Shown: one piece after another, positions 1-9,191 of the stretch
Layout of the letters: each line of letters opens with the position of its first letter
Position numbering within the stretch: the first letter of the stretch is position 1
From: [Clostridium] fimetarium
GTDB taxonomy: Bacteria; Bacillota; Clostridia; Lachnospirales; Lachnospiraceae
Assembly (NCBI RefSeq): GCF_900111235.1
Contig: NZ_FOJI01000012.1
Location: 62,001 to 126,000, forward strand
DNA length: 64,000 nucleotides
Reading direction: 5' to 3'
The notes under the pieces: model-generated
Told to the model about the DNA's origin: nothing
The model's database searches: none
What the model saw: only the letters and a program-made list of their open reading frames with translations
Program-made: the position numbers and the translations under genes

Positions 1-153
1 TGGGGGTTGGGAAAAGGTGATTATTCACCTATGGTTTATACATTTTTCCCGAAATTCCATACACAAAATGCCGGAATAATTTTGGCACAGCTATTAATAT
101 TGCTTGTATTGGCACTGTTGACTATTAGGGGTAGTAAGCATGATACCATATAA
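1..153 (+). CDS. C-terminal end of a membrane protein, probably an ABC exporter permease (partial)
   Basis: An open frame runs from the window edge to TAA at 151-153 and gives about 50 residues. The segment from roughly residue 28 to 43 is strongly hydrophobic (NAGIILAQLLILLVLALLT) and is followed by a short basic tail (RGSKHDTI), which looks like the last membrane helix of an integral membrane protein. Its 3' end overlaps the next gene by 14 nt, so the two are probably translationally coupled and part of one ABC exporter operon with the permeases and ATPase downstream. The family cannot be fixed from this fragment. Confidence 0.6.
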   Translation, partial: WGLGKGDYSPMVYTFFPKFHTQNAGIILAQLLILLVLALLTIRGSKHDTI

Positions 154-949
154 TAAAATGAAATTCAGAATAGTGGAGTATTTTTCTAGAATGTTTGAAA
201 ATCCGAAGGTTTTCAGGAATTACATAATGGTGGTATTGTTTGCCTGTATTTTATCAGGTATGCTTTCCTATCAATATCAGAAGCTTTGGGGAGTATTCCA
301 AGGTTGCGCTTGGGACGGAGCATTTGCATGGGCAATGAGAAGTATGCTAACTGCTTATGTGATGACGCCTATAGCAATGTTTTTTTCTATGCATATGATT
401 CGAAATGATTTTACTTCGGTAAATGTGATTAGATATAAGAACAGACGGAAATTATGGAACAAGCAGTGTCTTGAGTTATATGGAATCGCTCTCATAACGA
501 TTGCGCTTGATATGATCATATCGTTTATTGTAGCCTATGTATATAATGGAGTATGGTGGAATTTTTCATCAACAAACAGTTTGTTCTTTTGGGCAACAGG
601 AATAATGGATGTTCATTTTTACATTCCAATTAAGATTTTATTGGTGTTGTTCATTAATAGTGGGGAAGTATATGTAGTATTAATTGGGGGCCTATTAATA
701 TATTGGCTATTTAATTCAAAGATTATCACAATGTTGGCAACTTTATTGTTTTGCTTTTGTGAAAATAGATATCTTCACGTATTATTTACGAAGAGCGGAT
801 GGGGTGATTACTATAATGAACTTGTAGATTCCAAGCTGTATGTTAGTTCATTATTAAGAATCATTATCGGGATTTTAATTATTATGTTGATATCTTTTTT
901 TATAACAGGCAGGAAGGATTTTATAAATGGGGATAAAGCAGAACAATAA
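140..949 (+). CDS. Six-helix membrane protein of an ABC exporter operon
   Basis: A 269-residue protein with about six hydrophobic helices, near residues 28-46, 62-85, 113-135, 160-190, 193-208 and 238-257, and no obvious soluble domain. It sits between the end of another membrane protein and a second permease-like gene, followed by an ABC ATPase. An ABC-2-like permease subunit is therefore the natural inference, as in lantibiotic or bacteriocin immunity exporters with paired divergent permeases. I recognise no family signature in the sequence itself. It overlaps its upstream neighbour by 14 nt and the downstream gene by 23 nt, indicating tight translational coupling. The substrate is unknown. 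Confidence 0.6.
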   Translation: MIPYNKMKFRIVEYFSRMFENPKVFRNYIMVVLFACILSGMLSYQYQKLWGVFQGCAWDGAFAWAMRSMLTAYVMTPIAMFFSMHMIRNDFTSVNVIRYKNRRKLWNKQCLELYGIALITIALDMIISFIVAYVYNGVWWNFSSTNSLFFWATGIMDVHFYIPIKILLVLFINSGEVYVVLIGGLLIYWLFNSKIITMLATLLFCFCENRYLHVLFTKSGWGDYYNELVDSKLYVSSLLRIIIGILIIMLISFFITGRKDFINGDKAEQ

Positions 950-1781
950 TAGCAAGTGCGGAGTAGGCAGGTTATTTAGATATGATTTGCGCGAAGGAAT
1001 TGCCGCTGAGTTGAAAAAGTTAGTTGCAGTGGTAGTTTTCTCGCTAATAGCAGGTTTATATATGTACGTACATATCGTTGGGTTAAAGAAGAACTTTGAT
1101 GTTTCTACAGATGGAACATTTATAGATTATCTTCTTAATATGCTTCATGGAATGAAGCGTTTTGTAGCATCGTCGGGTGGAGACTTTGAGATACCTATTA
1201 CATTTTTGGGGATAAGCATTTTAACAGCATTCACAATTGGTAATTATGCGGTAAATGACCTTAGCGCATGTGGAATCCAGATAATTACAAGGAGTCAATC
1301 GCGGACGAATTGGATTATAAGTAAGATCTTGTGGAATTTTACGGTTGTTATCATGATTTATCTATGTATCGTAATTGTCGCATACATTTTTGGTGGCGGT
1401 GGAATCACACCAACAGAACTGATATGCAGTAAAATACTAGATTTTTCCAATATAAATGCAGGCGGAATATCGAATATGACATTATGCGTGCTAGTTATTT
1501 TGCTACCGCTTGTTACATCAATGGCAGTTTCACAACTTCAGATGACTATATCATTGATTGTATCACCTGTTGCGGGATTTTTTGTAGCAATAACCATCAT
1601 GTTTTTATCCGCATATATTACTTCACCATATTTGTTAGGGAATTATTGGATGATTCACAGAAATTCTATTTTCTTAGATGGTGGAATGAATATGGTAATT
1701 GGATTTGTTGTGAACGTTATTGTGATTCTAGTAGCTGTCATATGTGACATTTTCTATTTTAAAAGAAAAAATATTATTTAA
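927..1781 (+). CDS. Integral membrane protein, probable ABC-2-type permease subunit
   Basis: A 284-residue protein with about six hydrophobic stretches, near residues 32-50, 90-106, 128-152, 185-205, 208-232 and 258-278, and a basic C-terminal end (FYFKRKNII). Between helices 1 and 2 lies a polar loop of about 40 residues. It starts 23 nt inside the preceding membrane gene and is followed 10 nt later by the ATPase gene, so the two membrane proteins and the ATPase very likely form one exporter. The assignment rests on topology and operon position rather than a recognised motif. The transported compound is unknown. Confidence 0.6.
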   Translation: MGIKQNNNSKCGVGRLFRYDLREGIAAELKKLVAVVVFSLIAGLYMYVHIVGLKKNFDVSTDGTFIDYLLNMLHGMKRFVASSGGDFEIPITFLGISILTAFTIGNYAVNDLSACGIQIITRSQSRTNWIISKILWNFTVVIMIYLCIVIVAYIFGGGGITPTELICSKILDFSNINAGGISNMTLCVLVILLPLVTSMAVSQLQMTISLIVSPVAGFFVAITIMFLSAYITSPYLLGNYWMIHRNSIFLDGGMNMVIGFVVNVIVILVAVICDIFYFKRKNII

Positions 1782-1791
1782 GGAGAGCTAT

Positions 1792-2475
1792 ATGTACATA
1801 AAGGTAACAGGATTAAATAAATCTATAAAAAAGGTTCCGATTTTATTAGATATTAATATCGAATTTCAAAGCGGCAGAATATTTGGGCTAAAGGGAAGCA
1901 ACGGTTCTGGAAAAACGATGCTTATGAGAGCTATCAGCGGATTAATTCTAGCAGATTCAGGAAGCGTGGATATTAATGGAAAGATATTGGGAAAGGATAT
2001 TTCATTTCCAGATAGTCTTGGCATATTAATTGAGAATCCATCATTTATTTCTGGATATACATCATTTAAAAATCTGAAAATGCTTGCCTCTATTCAAGGA
2101 AGAATTAGTGATGATGAAATAAATCATGCAATTGAAAGAGTTGGCCTTGATCCAAAGGATAAAAGAACCTATAAAAAGTATTCACTTGGCATGAAGCAAA
2201 GACTTGGGATTGCATGCGCAATTATGGAAAAACCAGAAATTATAATACTTGATGAGCCAGTTAATGCGCTGGATGAGAATGGTGTTGTGCTGGTAAGAGA
2301 GATTTTGCAAGAAGAAAAAAATAGAGGTGCACTTATTATTATTGCTTGCCATGATAAAGAAGAATTAGAGTTTTTGTCGGACGAAATATATATAATATCC
2401 GATGGTAAGATATTAGATCACTATATAAAAAAAGACAATAATAAAAAAATTGATGAAGAAATCTTAAGTAGTTGA
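1792..2475 (+). CDS. ABC transporter ATP-binding protein
   Basis: A cytoplasmic ATPase of 227 residues that would energise the membrane proteins encoded just upstream. Visible motifs are Walker A GSNGSGKT near residue 38, the ABC signature SLGMKQRLG near residue 130, Walker B IIILDEP near residue 152 and an H-loop His in IACHDKEE. The start is placed at ATG 1792 because AAGGAGAG lies about 8 nt upstream. An in-frame ATG at 1744 lies inside the previous gene without a site. The protein resembles the single-domain ATPases of lantibiotic-protection and ABC-2 exporters. The specific substrate cannot be told. Confidence 0.88.
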   Translation: MYIKVTGLNKSIKKVPILLDINIEFQSGRIFGLKGSNGSGKTMLMRAISGLILADSGSVDINGKILGKDISFPDSLGILIENPSFISGYTSFKNLKMLASIQGRISDDEINHAIERVGLDPKDKRTYKKYSLGMKQRLGIACAIMEKPEIIILDEPVNALDENGVVLVREILQEEKNRGALIIIACHDKEELEFLSDEIYIISDGKILDHYIKKDNNKKIDEEILSS

Positions 2476-2504
2476 TTTAATAATGTTAGATGGAGGCAAT
2501 GAAA

Positions 2505-3107
2505 ATGTTAATTAGAGTTAAGGGGAGTATAATAAAAAGGTGGAAGCTTTTATCTATTATATTAATTATATTACTTGTTTCTGGAAGAATCGTATATGTG
2601 AATGCATATTATCCCCAGACAGTAAAAAGATATTATGCGCAAGGGGACATATTTGAGTATTCAAAATTAAATATTTCAGTTGATAAAATGACTGTCTATA
2701 CAAAAGACAGTTTTATGAGCTATGCAAATGATAATCTCAAAGGGTTTAATAAAGAAACGATGGCGAAAATAACAATGGACTATTACGTATATATTGTAGA
2801 TATAACCGTAAACAATCCAACAGATAGAGAAACGAAAGTTAGTTATGGTCAAATGGCGATTTCCATTGGAAATGTAAGTAATGGTTCAAATACATATTTA
2901 AATAAACTTCTAAATCAGGAAGAATATTCAATAATATTTGGACCTAGCACAACCAGGAGCGTCTCAATTGCATATACAATACCTAAGGTTAATGATATGA
3001 CAGATAAAGAGTTTAAAGCAATCCTTGATAAAAAATGTACATATAGTTTCAAGGAATTCTACCATTTGAATATTGTTTCGATCAGTAAATTAGATAAATA
3101 TGAATAA
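2505..3107 (+). CDS. Membrane-anchored extracellular protein of unknown function
   Basis: About 200 residues: a basic start (MLIRVKGSIIKRWK), one hydrophobic helix near residues 15-32, then a roughly 165-residue extracytoplasmic domain. That domain contains a beta-rich stretch (YVYIVDITVNNPTDRETKV) resembling the immunoglobulin-like fold of DUF4352/DUF5067-type lipoproteins, but it has no lipobox Cys. The start at ATG 2505 is preferred because GGAGG at 2492-2496 is 8 nt upstream; ATG codons at 2490 and 2499 overlap that site. It is the last gene of the ABC exporter unit, so a role as accessory or immunity factor is possible. Function unknown. Confidence 0.55.
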   Translation: MLIRVKGSIIKRWKLLSIILIILLVSGRIVYVNAYYPQTVKRYYAQGDIFEYSKLNISVDKMTVYTKDSFMSYANDNLKGFNKETMAKITMDYYVYIVDITVNNPTDRETKVSYGQMAISIGNVSNGSNTYLNKLLNQEEYSIIFGPSTTRSVSIAYTIPKVNDMTDKEFKAILDKKCTYSFKEFYHLNIVSISKLDKYE

Positions 3108-3190
3108 GGCACTAGTATATTATTGTGTATTAGAGGTATTAAACATAACACTATATTAAAATAAAATAAGGATTCCATAAATTAAAAATA

Positions 3191-3234
3191 AAGTCACATC
3201 GTCAATATAGTAAAGTTGATGATGTGACTTTTTA
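3191..3234 (+). terminator. Intrinsic terminator after the ABC exporter operon
   Basis: Inverted repeat 3191-3205 with 3216-3230, a 15-bp stem with one G:U pair, followed by T-rich sequence. It lies 84 nt after the last gene of the operon and before the multidrug exporter gene. Confidence 0.8.
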
Positions 3235-3335
3235 ATTATATGGAAGATTGACTATTAACAATTTTCATTGTATTGTTAACAAGAAATTAATGCACATAGT
3301 ATGAGCAAATTTAAAATAATGAGGTTTATTACGTA

Positions 3336-4790
3336 ATGGATACACGCAAAAAGAATATAGTAATTGCACTAATGGTAGCGATGTTTTTAGGTGCAGTAGA
3401 AGGAACCGTGGTGACAACCGCTATTCCAACAATAGTAAAGGATTTACATGGGTTTGAAATTATCAGTTTGGTATTTTCTATCTATTTATTAACGTCAGCA
3501 ATTTCAACTCCCATATATGGGAAATTGTCAGATCAGTTTGGAAGAAAAAATGTACTTTCTATCGGTATTGTTATATTTTTAATTGGTAGTATTTTATGCG
3601 GACTTTCGAAAAGTATGTATATGCTCATTGCATTTCGTGCTTTACAGGGGCTAGGCGCAGGCGCTATCTTTACGATTACCTATACAATTATCGGAGATGA
3701 ATTTAGCCTTGAGGAAAGACCGAAGGTTCAAGGCGGTATAGGAACCGTTTGGGGCGTTGCAAGTCTACTAGGCCCGTTTTTAGGTGGATTTTTAATAAAT
3801 GTACTTTCTTGGCACTGGATTTTCTTTATCAATATACCTTTCGGCATATTGTCCATTGTACTTCTTCAAAAGAGTTTAAAAGAAACATTTCAAAAAAAGA
3901 AGGTTAAAATTGATTTCGCAGGGATTATCGTTTTATCAATGGCGATGATGATATTTTTGAACATTTTTTTAGATAGTGGGAGTTTTGGGCTTCAAAAAAA
4001 TGTGTTTGTTATCCTATCTATTTGTGTCACTACTTTATTATTAATCGTATTTTATTTTATTGAAAGAATAGCAAAGGAACCAATTATTCCATTTGAAATA
4101 TTTACGAAGACAATTATAAATGTAAATCTAATCAGCTTTTTGTTGTCTGCGATATTAATCGGTGTAGATGTATATATGGCAATCTATATCCAGAATATCC
4201 TTGGATTTTCGCCGACTATTTCGGGGCTGGCGATGGCTCCGATGTCAGTTGCATGGCTAATGTCCTCTGTTATTTTGGGAAAATGCATTATGAGTTATGG
4301 AGAAAAAGCCGTAATTATGATATCTGTTTTTACGTTATTTATTAGCACTTTATTATTTGCTACATTGAGTGTACATTCTGCATTGACGTTAGTGGTATTG
4401 TTTTCTTTTGTAATGGGATTTGGACTGGGTGGAGCATTTACAACGTTAACAATTGTTGTTCAGACATCTGTAGAATATAACAAAAGAGGTGCGGCAACGG
4501 CAACCAATTCACTTCTTAGGACGTTGGGACAAACGATAGGTGTAAGTATATTTGGCGGAATTTTCAATGCAAATATAGTGGATTACTTTAATAAAATAGG
4601 CATCAATGGAGTAGACAATCGTAATTTGTATAGTACGGCATCCCAAATGGGCGTTTCAGGGGACCAGATAAAGCTGTCATTAAATAGTTCAACTCATATT
4701 ATATTTATCATATTTGTATTAATTGCAATTTTATGTTTGGTATTATCGATTGGGTTACCGAAAGTGATTCGAAAGAAATTTGTGGAGTAA
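3336..4790 (+). CDS. DHA2-family multidrug efflux MFS transporter
   Basis: A 484-residue drug:proton antiporter of the EmrB/QacA (DHA2, 14-helix) type in the cytoplasmic membrane. The N-terminal helix carries the family pattern AVEGTVVTTAIPTI. Motif A is GKLSDQFGRKN near residue 63, and motif C is GIGTVWGVASLLGPFLGG near residue 133. The length fits the family. Only a weak GAGG lies about 11 nt before the ATG, so translation may be modest. The gene stands alone between two strong hairpin terminators and converges on the hydrolase gene. No regulator gene adjoins it, and the substrate range cannot be inferred. Confidence 0.9.
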   Translation: MDTRKKNIVIALMVAMFLGAVEGTVVTTAIPTIVKDLHGFEIISLVFSIYLLTSAISTPIYGKLSDQFGRKNVLSIGIVIFLIGSILCGLSKSMYMLIAFRALQGLGAGAIFTITYTIIGDEFSLEERPKVQGGIGTVWGVASLLGPFLGGFLINVLSWHWIFFINIPFGILSIVLLQKSLKETFQKKKVKIDFAGIIVLSMAMMIFLNIFLDSGSFGLQKNVFVILSICVTTLLLIVFYFIERIAKEPIIPFEIFTKTIINVNLISFLLSAILIGVDVYMAIYIQNILGFSPTISGLAMAPMSVAWLMSSVILGKCIMSYGEKAVIMISVFTLFISTLLFATLSVHSALTLVVLFSFVMGFGLGGAFTTLTIVVQTSVEYNKRGAATATNSLLRTLGQTIGVSIFGGIFNANIVDYFNKIGINGVDNRNLYSTASQMGVSGDQIKLSLNSSTHIIFIIFVLIAILCLVLSIGLPKVIRKKFVE

Positions 4791-4915
4791 TGTAAGTTAA
4801 AACATATTAGGAGGGAATGGGAAAATATGGTGATAGGGCAACTTTCGGTAATTTGCAATTTGTTGCGGATGTTGCGAAAACTGCTAAGTAGTTCCTAAGA
4901 TAAGGATTAATTAAC

Positions 4916-4963
4916 AAAATAGCTTTCTATGATATAATTATACTTATCATAGAAAGCTATTTT
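4916..4963. terminator. Bidirectional terminator between convergent genes
   Basis: A near-perfect inverted repeat pairs 4916-4933 with 4946-4963, a stem of about 17 bp flanked by A-run and T-run sequence. It can end transcription of both the MFS gene (plus strand) and the hydrolase gene (minus strand). Confidence 0.85.
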
Positions 4964-5006
4964 AATTAGCATATTTCTGCTCGGAGAACGCGATGGAAGA
5001 AAAACG

Positions 5007-5819
5007 CTACTGTTCAATGAATGTAGTTAATTCTTCGTTGAATTTGTCACGTTCTTCCCAGAATAATCCATGGCCACTATTTTCAAAGGGTACAAGCGTA
5101 GAATTTGCGATCCCATTTTTCATAGCTTCAGCCAATGGAAACAGACAAACTTTATCATGGATGCCATGAAGAATTAAGGTCGGCACGTTGATCTTTTCTA
5201 AATCAGAAAATAAAGTTTCGTCCCTAAAGGTGGTAGCACATGCGGCAGTGGCCCATCCAGCAGCTTCTAGACCCAATTGAAAGAACCAGTCTGAAAGAGG
5301 CTGAGTGGCATATTGGAATAAAAATATGTCGCCAAAATCTCTGAGCATTTTAGGTCGGTCATTATATGTTTCTTCAATTAATTTTGTTACAGCTTCTTTA
5401 GGCAAACCATATGGAAAATCTGGACGCATAGTTAAGCTAGGTGCAGCAGCTCCAAAGAGAGCAAGCTTTGAGACTCCATAGCCATGGTGGCGAGCCATGT
5501 ATCTAATTGCAGTTGCGCCTCCCATAGAATGTCCAGCCAATGTGAAATTTTGTAGTTTAAGCGTTTCAACGACGGCTCTAACATCGTCGGCCAGGCTATC
5601 GTAAGAGTATCCACCCCAAGGTTTATCGGAGGCACCAAAGCCCCTGGTATCCATTCCGATACATCGATATCCCATTTCGGGGAGCTTATCAAACTGGTAT
5701 TCATACGCCTTATGGCTTAAGGGCCAACCATGTATAAATAAAATTGTTTTCTTGCCCGTAGGATTAAGATCCTCAACAAAAATATTTACATCAGGTTCAA
5801 CTTTAATATAATATTCCAC
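5007..5819 (-). CDS. Alpha/beta hydrolase, chloroperoxidase/arylesterase-like
   Basis: A 270-residue cytoplasmic alpha/beta-hydrolase. The oxyanion segment is FIHGWPLSHKAY, the nucleophile elbow GHSMGG (Ser near residue 97), the acid HGIHDKV (Asp near 220) and the catalytic His lies in NSGHGLFWEE. The TRGFGASDKP stretch is typical of the non-heme haloperoxidase/esterase branch. The protein starts at GTG with GGAGAA about 8 nt upstream on the minus strand. It has no signal peptide. No operon partner is present, and the natural ester or lactone substrate is unknown. In this branch a haloperoxidase activity is usually incidental, so a simple esterase is more likely. Confidence 0.88.
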   Translation of the reverse strand: MEYYIKVEPDVNIFVEDLNPTGKKTILFIHGWPLSHKAYEYQFDKLPEMGYRCIGMDTRGFGASDKPWGGYSYDSLADDVRAVVETLKLQNFTLAGHSMGGATAIRYMARHHGYGVSKLALFGAAAPSLTMRPDFPYGLPKEAVTKLIEETYNDRPKMLRDFGDIFLFQYATQPLSDWFFQLGLEAAGWATAACATTFRDETLFSDLEKINVPTLILHGIHDKVCLFPLAEAMKNGIANSTLVPFENSGHGLFWEERDKFNEELTTFIEQ

Positions 5820-5900
5820 TTAAAATTCTCCGGTTATTTAATTTTATTCATTAGCATATTATGCATTTATGGGCTAATATGTGAATGGCAAATTAAGCAA

Positions 5901-5929
5901 TTGTTAAGTTTTAAAACACATAGTATAAT
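5901..5929 (+). promoter_or_regulatory. Predicted sigma-A promoter for the DUF975 gene
   Basis: TTGTTA at 5901-5906 and TATAAT at 5924-5929 are separated by 17 bp. They lie about 150 nt upstream of the membrane protein gene, leaving a long untranslated leader in which I see no recognised riboswitch. Confidence 0.5.
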
Positions 5930-6075
5930 AGGTATAATATTAGGATGAGGTTTGGTCAGATAAAAAAATGAAATAGGTTTAATGTTTTGTTAAGGAAAAG
6001 TGATTTAACCGTTAAGGAATAGATGATATCTTATATACATAACAAAGAGGCAATATATCGTGAAGGAGACAATTT

Positions 6076-6879
6076 ATGTGGTCAAGAGAAGAATTAAAAA
6101 GTAAAGCGAAGGAATCATTTTATAGGAATTATTGGAAGGCAGTATTGGTAGCGCTTTTCTCATTAATATTGACGGGCGGTCTACAAGCTAAATATACTTT
6201 CGACTCAAATCATTCATTTCCTAGTTTTAACAATAATAGTGGAAATAGTAGTGATCTTGCCGAAGTAAAAGAATTATTAGATGCAAACGGACTTGATGGA
6301 ATTGTGAATAATGCTTTACAAAAGATTCCCGAATCAGATCGAGTGGCAGTGATTGTAGCCATTATAGTGGTAGTGATTGTGATTGTTTTAATTGCTGTAG
6401 CCATTGGTTTGACGCTTGGAGCATTACTGATTAACCCATTGATAGTTGGAATTAAAAGATTTTTTGTGCAGGATTTGGATCATAAAGCAAACATAGGCGA
6501 ACTTACCTACGCATTTGATAATCACTATAAGAATATTGTTATCACTATGTTTTTTAAGAATCTATTTATATTTTTTTGGACGCTTCTCTTGATTATTCCT
6601 GGTATTATTAAAGCATATGAATACCGAATGATTGATTATATCTTGAGTGAGAATCCTGATATGGAGAGACACAATGCATTTGCGTTAAGCAAAGAAATGA
6701 TGACAGGACAAAAATGGAATGCATTTGTTCTTGATTTATCATTTCTTGGTTGGGATATTTTGAGCCTTTTCACAATAGGATTATTAAGTATATTTTATGT
6801 AGCACCTTACCAAAATCATACAAATGCTGCATTGTATGACGCTTTAAAAAATGAAATAAAGAATGGCGCAGTTCAATAA
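6076..6879 (+). CDS. DUF975 family integral membrane protein
   Basis: A 267-residue membrane protein. The opening MWSREELKSKAKESFYRNYWKA, a helix near 22-37, a helix near 95-120, and the block KNLFIFFWTLLLIIPGIIKAYEY followed by SKEMMTGQKWNAFVLDLSF are characteristic of the DUF975 family of Firmicutes, whose function is unknown. A poorly conserved extracytoplasmic loop of about 55 residues lies between the first two helices. The start is supported by AAGGAGA 7 nt upstream. The gene is followed by a terminator and then by a two-component system, but the terminator suggests it is transcribed separately. Confidence 0.85.
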   Translation: MWSREELKSKAKESFYRNYWKAVLVALFSLILTGGLQAKYTFDSNHSFPSFNNNSGNSSDLAEVKELLDANGLDGIVNNALQKIPESDRVAVIVAIIVVVIVIVLIAVAIGLTLGALLINPLIVGIKRFFVQDLDHKANIGELTYAFDNHYKNIVITMFFKNLFIFFWTLLLIIPGIIKAYEYRMIDYILSENPDMERHNAFALSKEMMTGQKWNAFVLDLSFLGWDILSLFTIGLLSIFYVAPYQNHTNAALYDALKNEIKNGAVQ

Positions 6880-6926
6880 AAGGTAAAATTAATATATATT
6901 TTAATAATGATGCCAAGTGAAAATAT

Positions 6927-6961
6927 AATCGGCAGTCCAGAAATAGGATTGCCGATTTTTA
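6927..6961 (+). terminator. Intrinsic terminator after the DUF975 gene
   Basis: Stem 6927-6938 with 6946-6957 (12 bp, one G:U pair) followed by a run of Ts. The response regulator gene starts only about 20-40 nt later, so some read-through or a promoter inside this region is needed for it. Confidence 0.75.
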
Positions 6962-6997
6962 GATGTTTATTGAAAGATGGACAGAAATGAGGAAATT

Positions 6998-7702
6998 ATG
7001 GTTGATGAGAAATCTGGACATACAATATTAATTGCAGATGATGAGTTGGAAATAAGAGATTTGCTGCGGCTTTATCTTGAAAAAGAAGGTTATCAGGTAG
7101 TGGAGGCAATTGATGGATTAGATGCCTGGGTAAAATTTGAAACAATGGATATAGACCTGGCTGTTTTGGATGTTATGATGCCTGGGCTGGATGGATTCCG
7201 TCTTTTAAAAAAAATCCGTGAGACAAGCAACATTCCAGTATTGATTTTATCAGCAAGAATCGCGGATAATGATAAAATATTGGGTCTTGACCTTGGCGCC
7301 GATGATTATCTTACAAAACCATTTAATCCGTTGGAAGCGGTGGCACGCATTCAAGCAAACATAAGGCGTTATGATTCCATGTGTGGAAAAAAGCAAGAAG
7401 TTAGAGAACTTCAGGTCAGAAATTTGAGATTAGATACGGATTCTTGCGTGCTATATAGGGAGCAAAATGCCATTGAGCTAACTTCTGTGGAATACCGATT
7501 AATGAAACTGTTTATGGAAAATCCAGGAAAGGTATTTACCAAGCAACAGTTATTTGAACATGGTTGGGGAGAAGAGTTCTATTTATCTGATAATAATATT
7601 ATTGTTTGTATCAGCAAACTGAGAGCAAAATTGTCTAATGACGTCAATGAGTATATTAAGACAATTCGTGGACTTGGATATCGCTTGGAGAAACTAGTAT
7701 AA
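6998..7702 (+). CDS. OmpR/PhoB-family response regulator
   Basis: A DNA-binding response regulator of about 234 residues, partner of the kinase encoded next. The receiver domain (about 8-122) shows the acidic pair DDE, phospho-acceptor Asp58 in LAVLDVMMPGLDG, the switch Ser in ILSARIAD and Lys in LTKPF. The C-terminal winged helix (about 140-232) ends in the typical SKLRAKL and IRGLGYRLE segments. TGAGGA lies just before ATG 6998; an in-frame ATG at 6977 would add seven residues. The kinase gene follows 18 nt later. Overall it resembles VanR-like regulators, but no obvious target gene adjoins it. Confidence 0.9.
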   Translation: MVDEKSGHTILIADDELEIRDLLRLYLEKEGYQVVEAIDGLDAWVKFETMDIDLAVLDVMMPGLDGFRLLKKIRETSNIPVLILSARIADNDKILGLDLGADDYLTKPFNPLEAVARIQANIRRYDSMCGKKQEVRELQVRNLRLDTDSCVLYREQNAIELTSVEYRLMKLFMENPGKVFTKQQLFEHGWGEEFYLSDNNIIVCISKLRAKLSNDVNEYIKTIRGLGYRLEKLV

Positions 7703-7720
7703 TAGAAAATGAGGACAGAT

Positions 7721-9049
7721 ATGAGAAAATCAGGAAAAATAAAGAGAAAAGATAAATCTTTGAAACAGTTTTTGAACAGAAGATTTATACTGATCATCCT
7801 TTTGCTCGCACTTAGTGAAGGGGTTATTAGTGTGCTCTTTTCTGAATTTCTATATCCATTTATTTCTAAACTCTTAGTATTTACAGATATCAAAATTACG
7901 AATTTCTCTTCTGGGGTATTATCTAATATGACCCAGGTTATTTTAGTACTCATTATTATATGTATTCTTTCTCTTTTGCCAAGCTATCTTTCGGAAGCAA
8001 TGAAAGTGATCTTTCAAAGGGTTAGCGCAGATGTGTTACAAATCAGATTGGATACAAAAATACCGGAACAACTTGGTTCTCCAATATTAGTACAATTATA
8101 TTATTTCGGGCTCCTCCTATTATTTTTGATTATTCTATTTGTAATATTATTGCCCTATTTGGTTGCGGCGCTTGCGTTTGGACGGATGGTTTCTAAAAAA
8201 GTAGAAGGACCAATACATCGATTGACAAAAGGGATGGAACAGGTTAGCGAAGGAAAGCTAGATACTAGATTAACCTTTGAAACAGAGCACGAATTCATTC
8301 AAATGCGCAATACGTTTAATGAAATGGCAGAACAAATGGAGCAGAATGCAAAAGATAAAATAGAAATTGAGAACCGTAAAAATACACTTCTTTCTGATAT
8401 TGCTCACGATTTGAAAACACCGATAACGACGATATCTGGATATGCAACGGCATTGATTGACGGATTGGTCAAAAGTCCCGAAAAAGAAGTGCAATATCTG
8501 GAGGCAATCAAAGCAAAATCTCTTCGCATGGATGAATTGATTATGCTTCTATTTGAATATGTAAAATTGGACAGTGTGGGATTTGCACTGAGTAGAGAGA
8601 AACTGGACTTAGCAGAGCTTTTGCGGGAAAACATTGCATTGCTGTACACAGATTTTGAAACAAAGAAAATGGAAATCAATATGGATATTCCAACAGAGGC
8701 GGTAAACTATGAGGTGGATCGCATTCAATTTTCGCGTGTGATTGCTAATTTATTAAATAATGCGATTCGATATAATCCGGAAGGAAGTTTGGTCACAATC
8801 AAATTATTTGTAGGAGATTGTATAAAAATTGTGATTGCCGATAATGGAGCTCCAATTGGGGAAGAAATCGTGGGGCATATTTTCGAACCATTTGTAACAG
8901 GTGATGAATCGAGAAACACAAAAAGTGGAAGTGGACTCGGATTAAGCATAGCAAAGAAAGTGGTAATTATGCATGGTGGTGATTTGGTATTAGATCACGA
9001 AATAAATGACGAGTATACGAAGGCCTTTGTCATAACGCTACCAATTTGA
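7721..9049 (+). CDS. Sensor histidine kinase with HAMP domain
   Basis: A membrane sensor kinase of about 442 residues. Helix 1 lies near 17-40 and helix 2 near 125-150, flanking an extracytoplasmic loop of about 80 residues. Then come a HAMP segment (GRMVSKKVEGPIHRLTKGMEQV), a dimerisation domain with phospho-acceptor His near residue 229 (SDIAHDLKTPITT) and a catalytic domain with N-box ANLLNNAIRYN, G1 IADNGAPIG and G2 GSGLGLSIA. All ATP-binding boxes are intact. It starts at ATG 7721 after GAGGA; an in-frame ATG at 7709 overlaps that site. It is paired with the upstream response regulator. The stimulus is unknown. Confidence 0.9.
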   Translation: MRKSGKIKRKDKSLKQFLNRRFILIILLLALSEGVISVLFSEFLYPFISKLLVFTDIKITNFSSGVLSNMTQVILVLIIICILSLLPSYLSEAMKVIFQRVSADVLQIRLDTKIPEQLGSPILVQLYYFGLLLLFLIILFVILLPYLVAALAFGRMVSKKVEGPIHRLTKGMEQVSEGKLDTRLTFETEHEFIQMRNTFNEMAEQMEQNAKDKIEIENRKNTLLSDIAHDLKTPITTISGYATALIDGLVKSPEKEVQYLEAIKAKSLRMDELIMLLFEYVKLDSVGFALSREKLDLAELLRENIALLYTDFETKKMEINMDIPTEAVNYEVDRIQFSRVIANLLNNAIRYNPEGSLVTIKLFVGDCIKIVIADNGAPIGEEIVGHIFEPFVTGDESRNTKSGSGLGLSIAKKVVIMHGGDLVLDHEINDEYTKAFVITLPI

Positions 9050-9191
9050 CTTTTATTGTAAATATCTATTGACAGATAACAAGAAATAGCTTATCTTGGA
9101 TATCATACTAATCCTATAAAATAAGTATGAAAGAAGCACTGCCTTTCATATACAAGATTTGTGAATCTAAAATAATAGTAAGGAGAATCAC

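Noticed and set aside
4817-4900. Two overlapping mini-frames of 23-24 codons after AGGAGGG at 4809
   Set aside because: The binding site is either too close (1 nt) or far from each ATG, no conservation can be judged, and the stretch lies between a stop and a terminator. Left unannotated.
7579-7953. Long antisense frames across many genes, for example opposite the histidine kinase, ATP synthase and cytX
   Set aside because: They lie wholly opposite strong conserved genes, lack ribosome binding sites and show no recognisable motifs.
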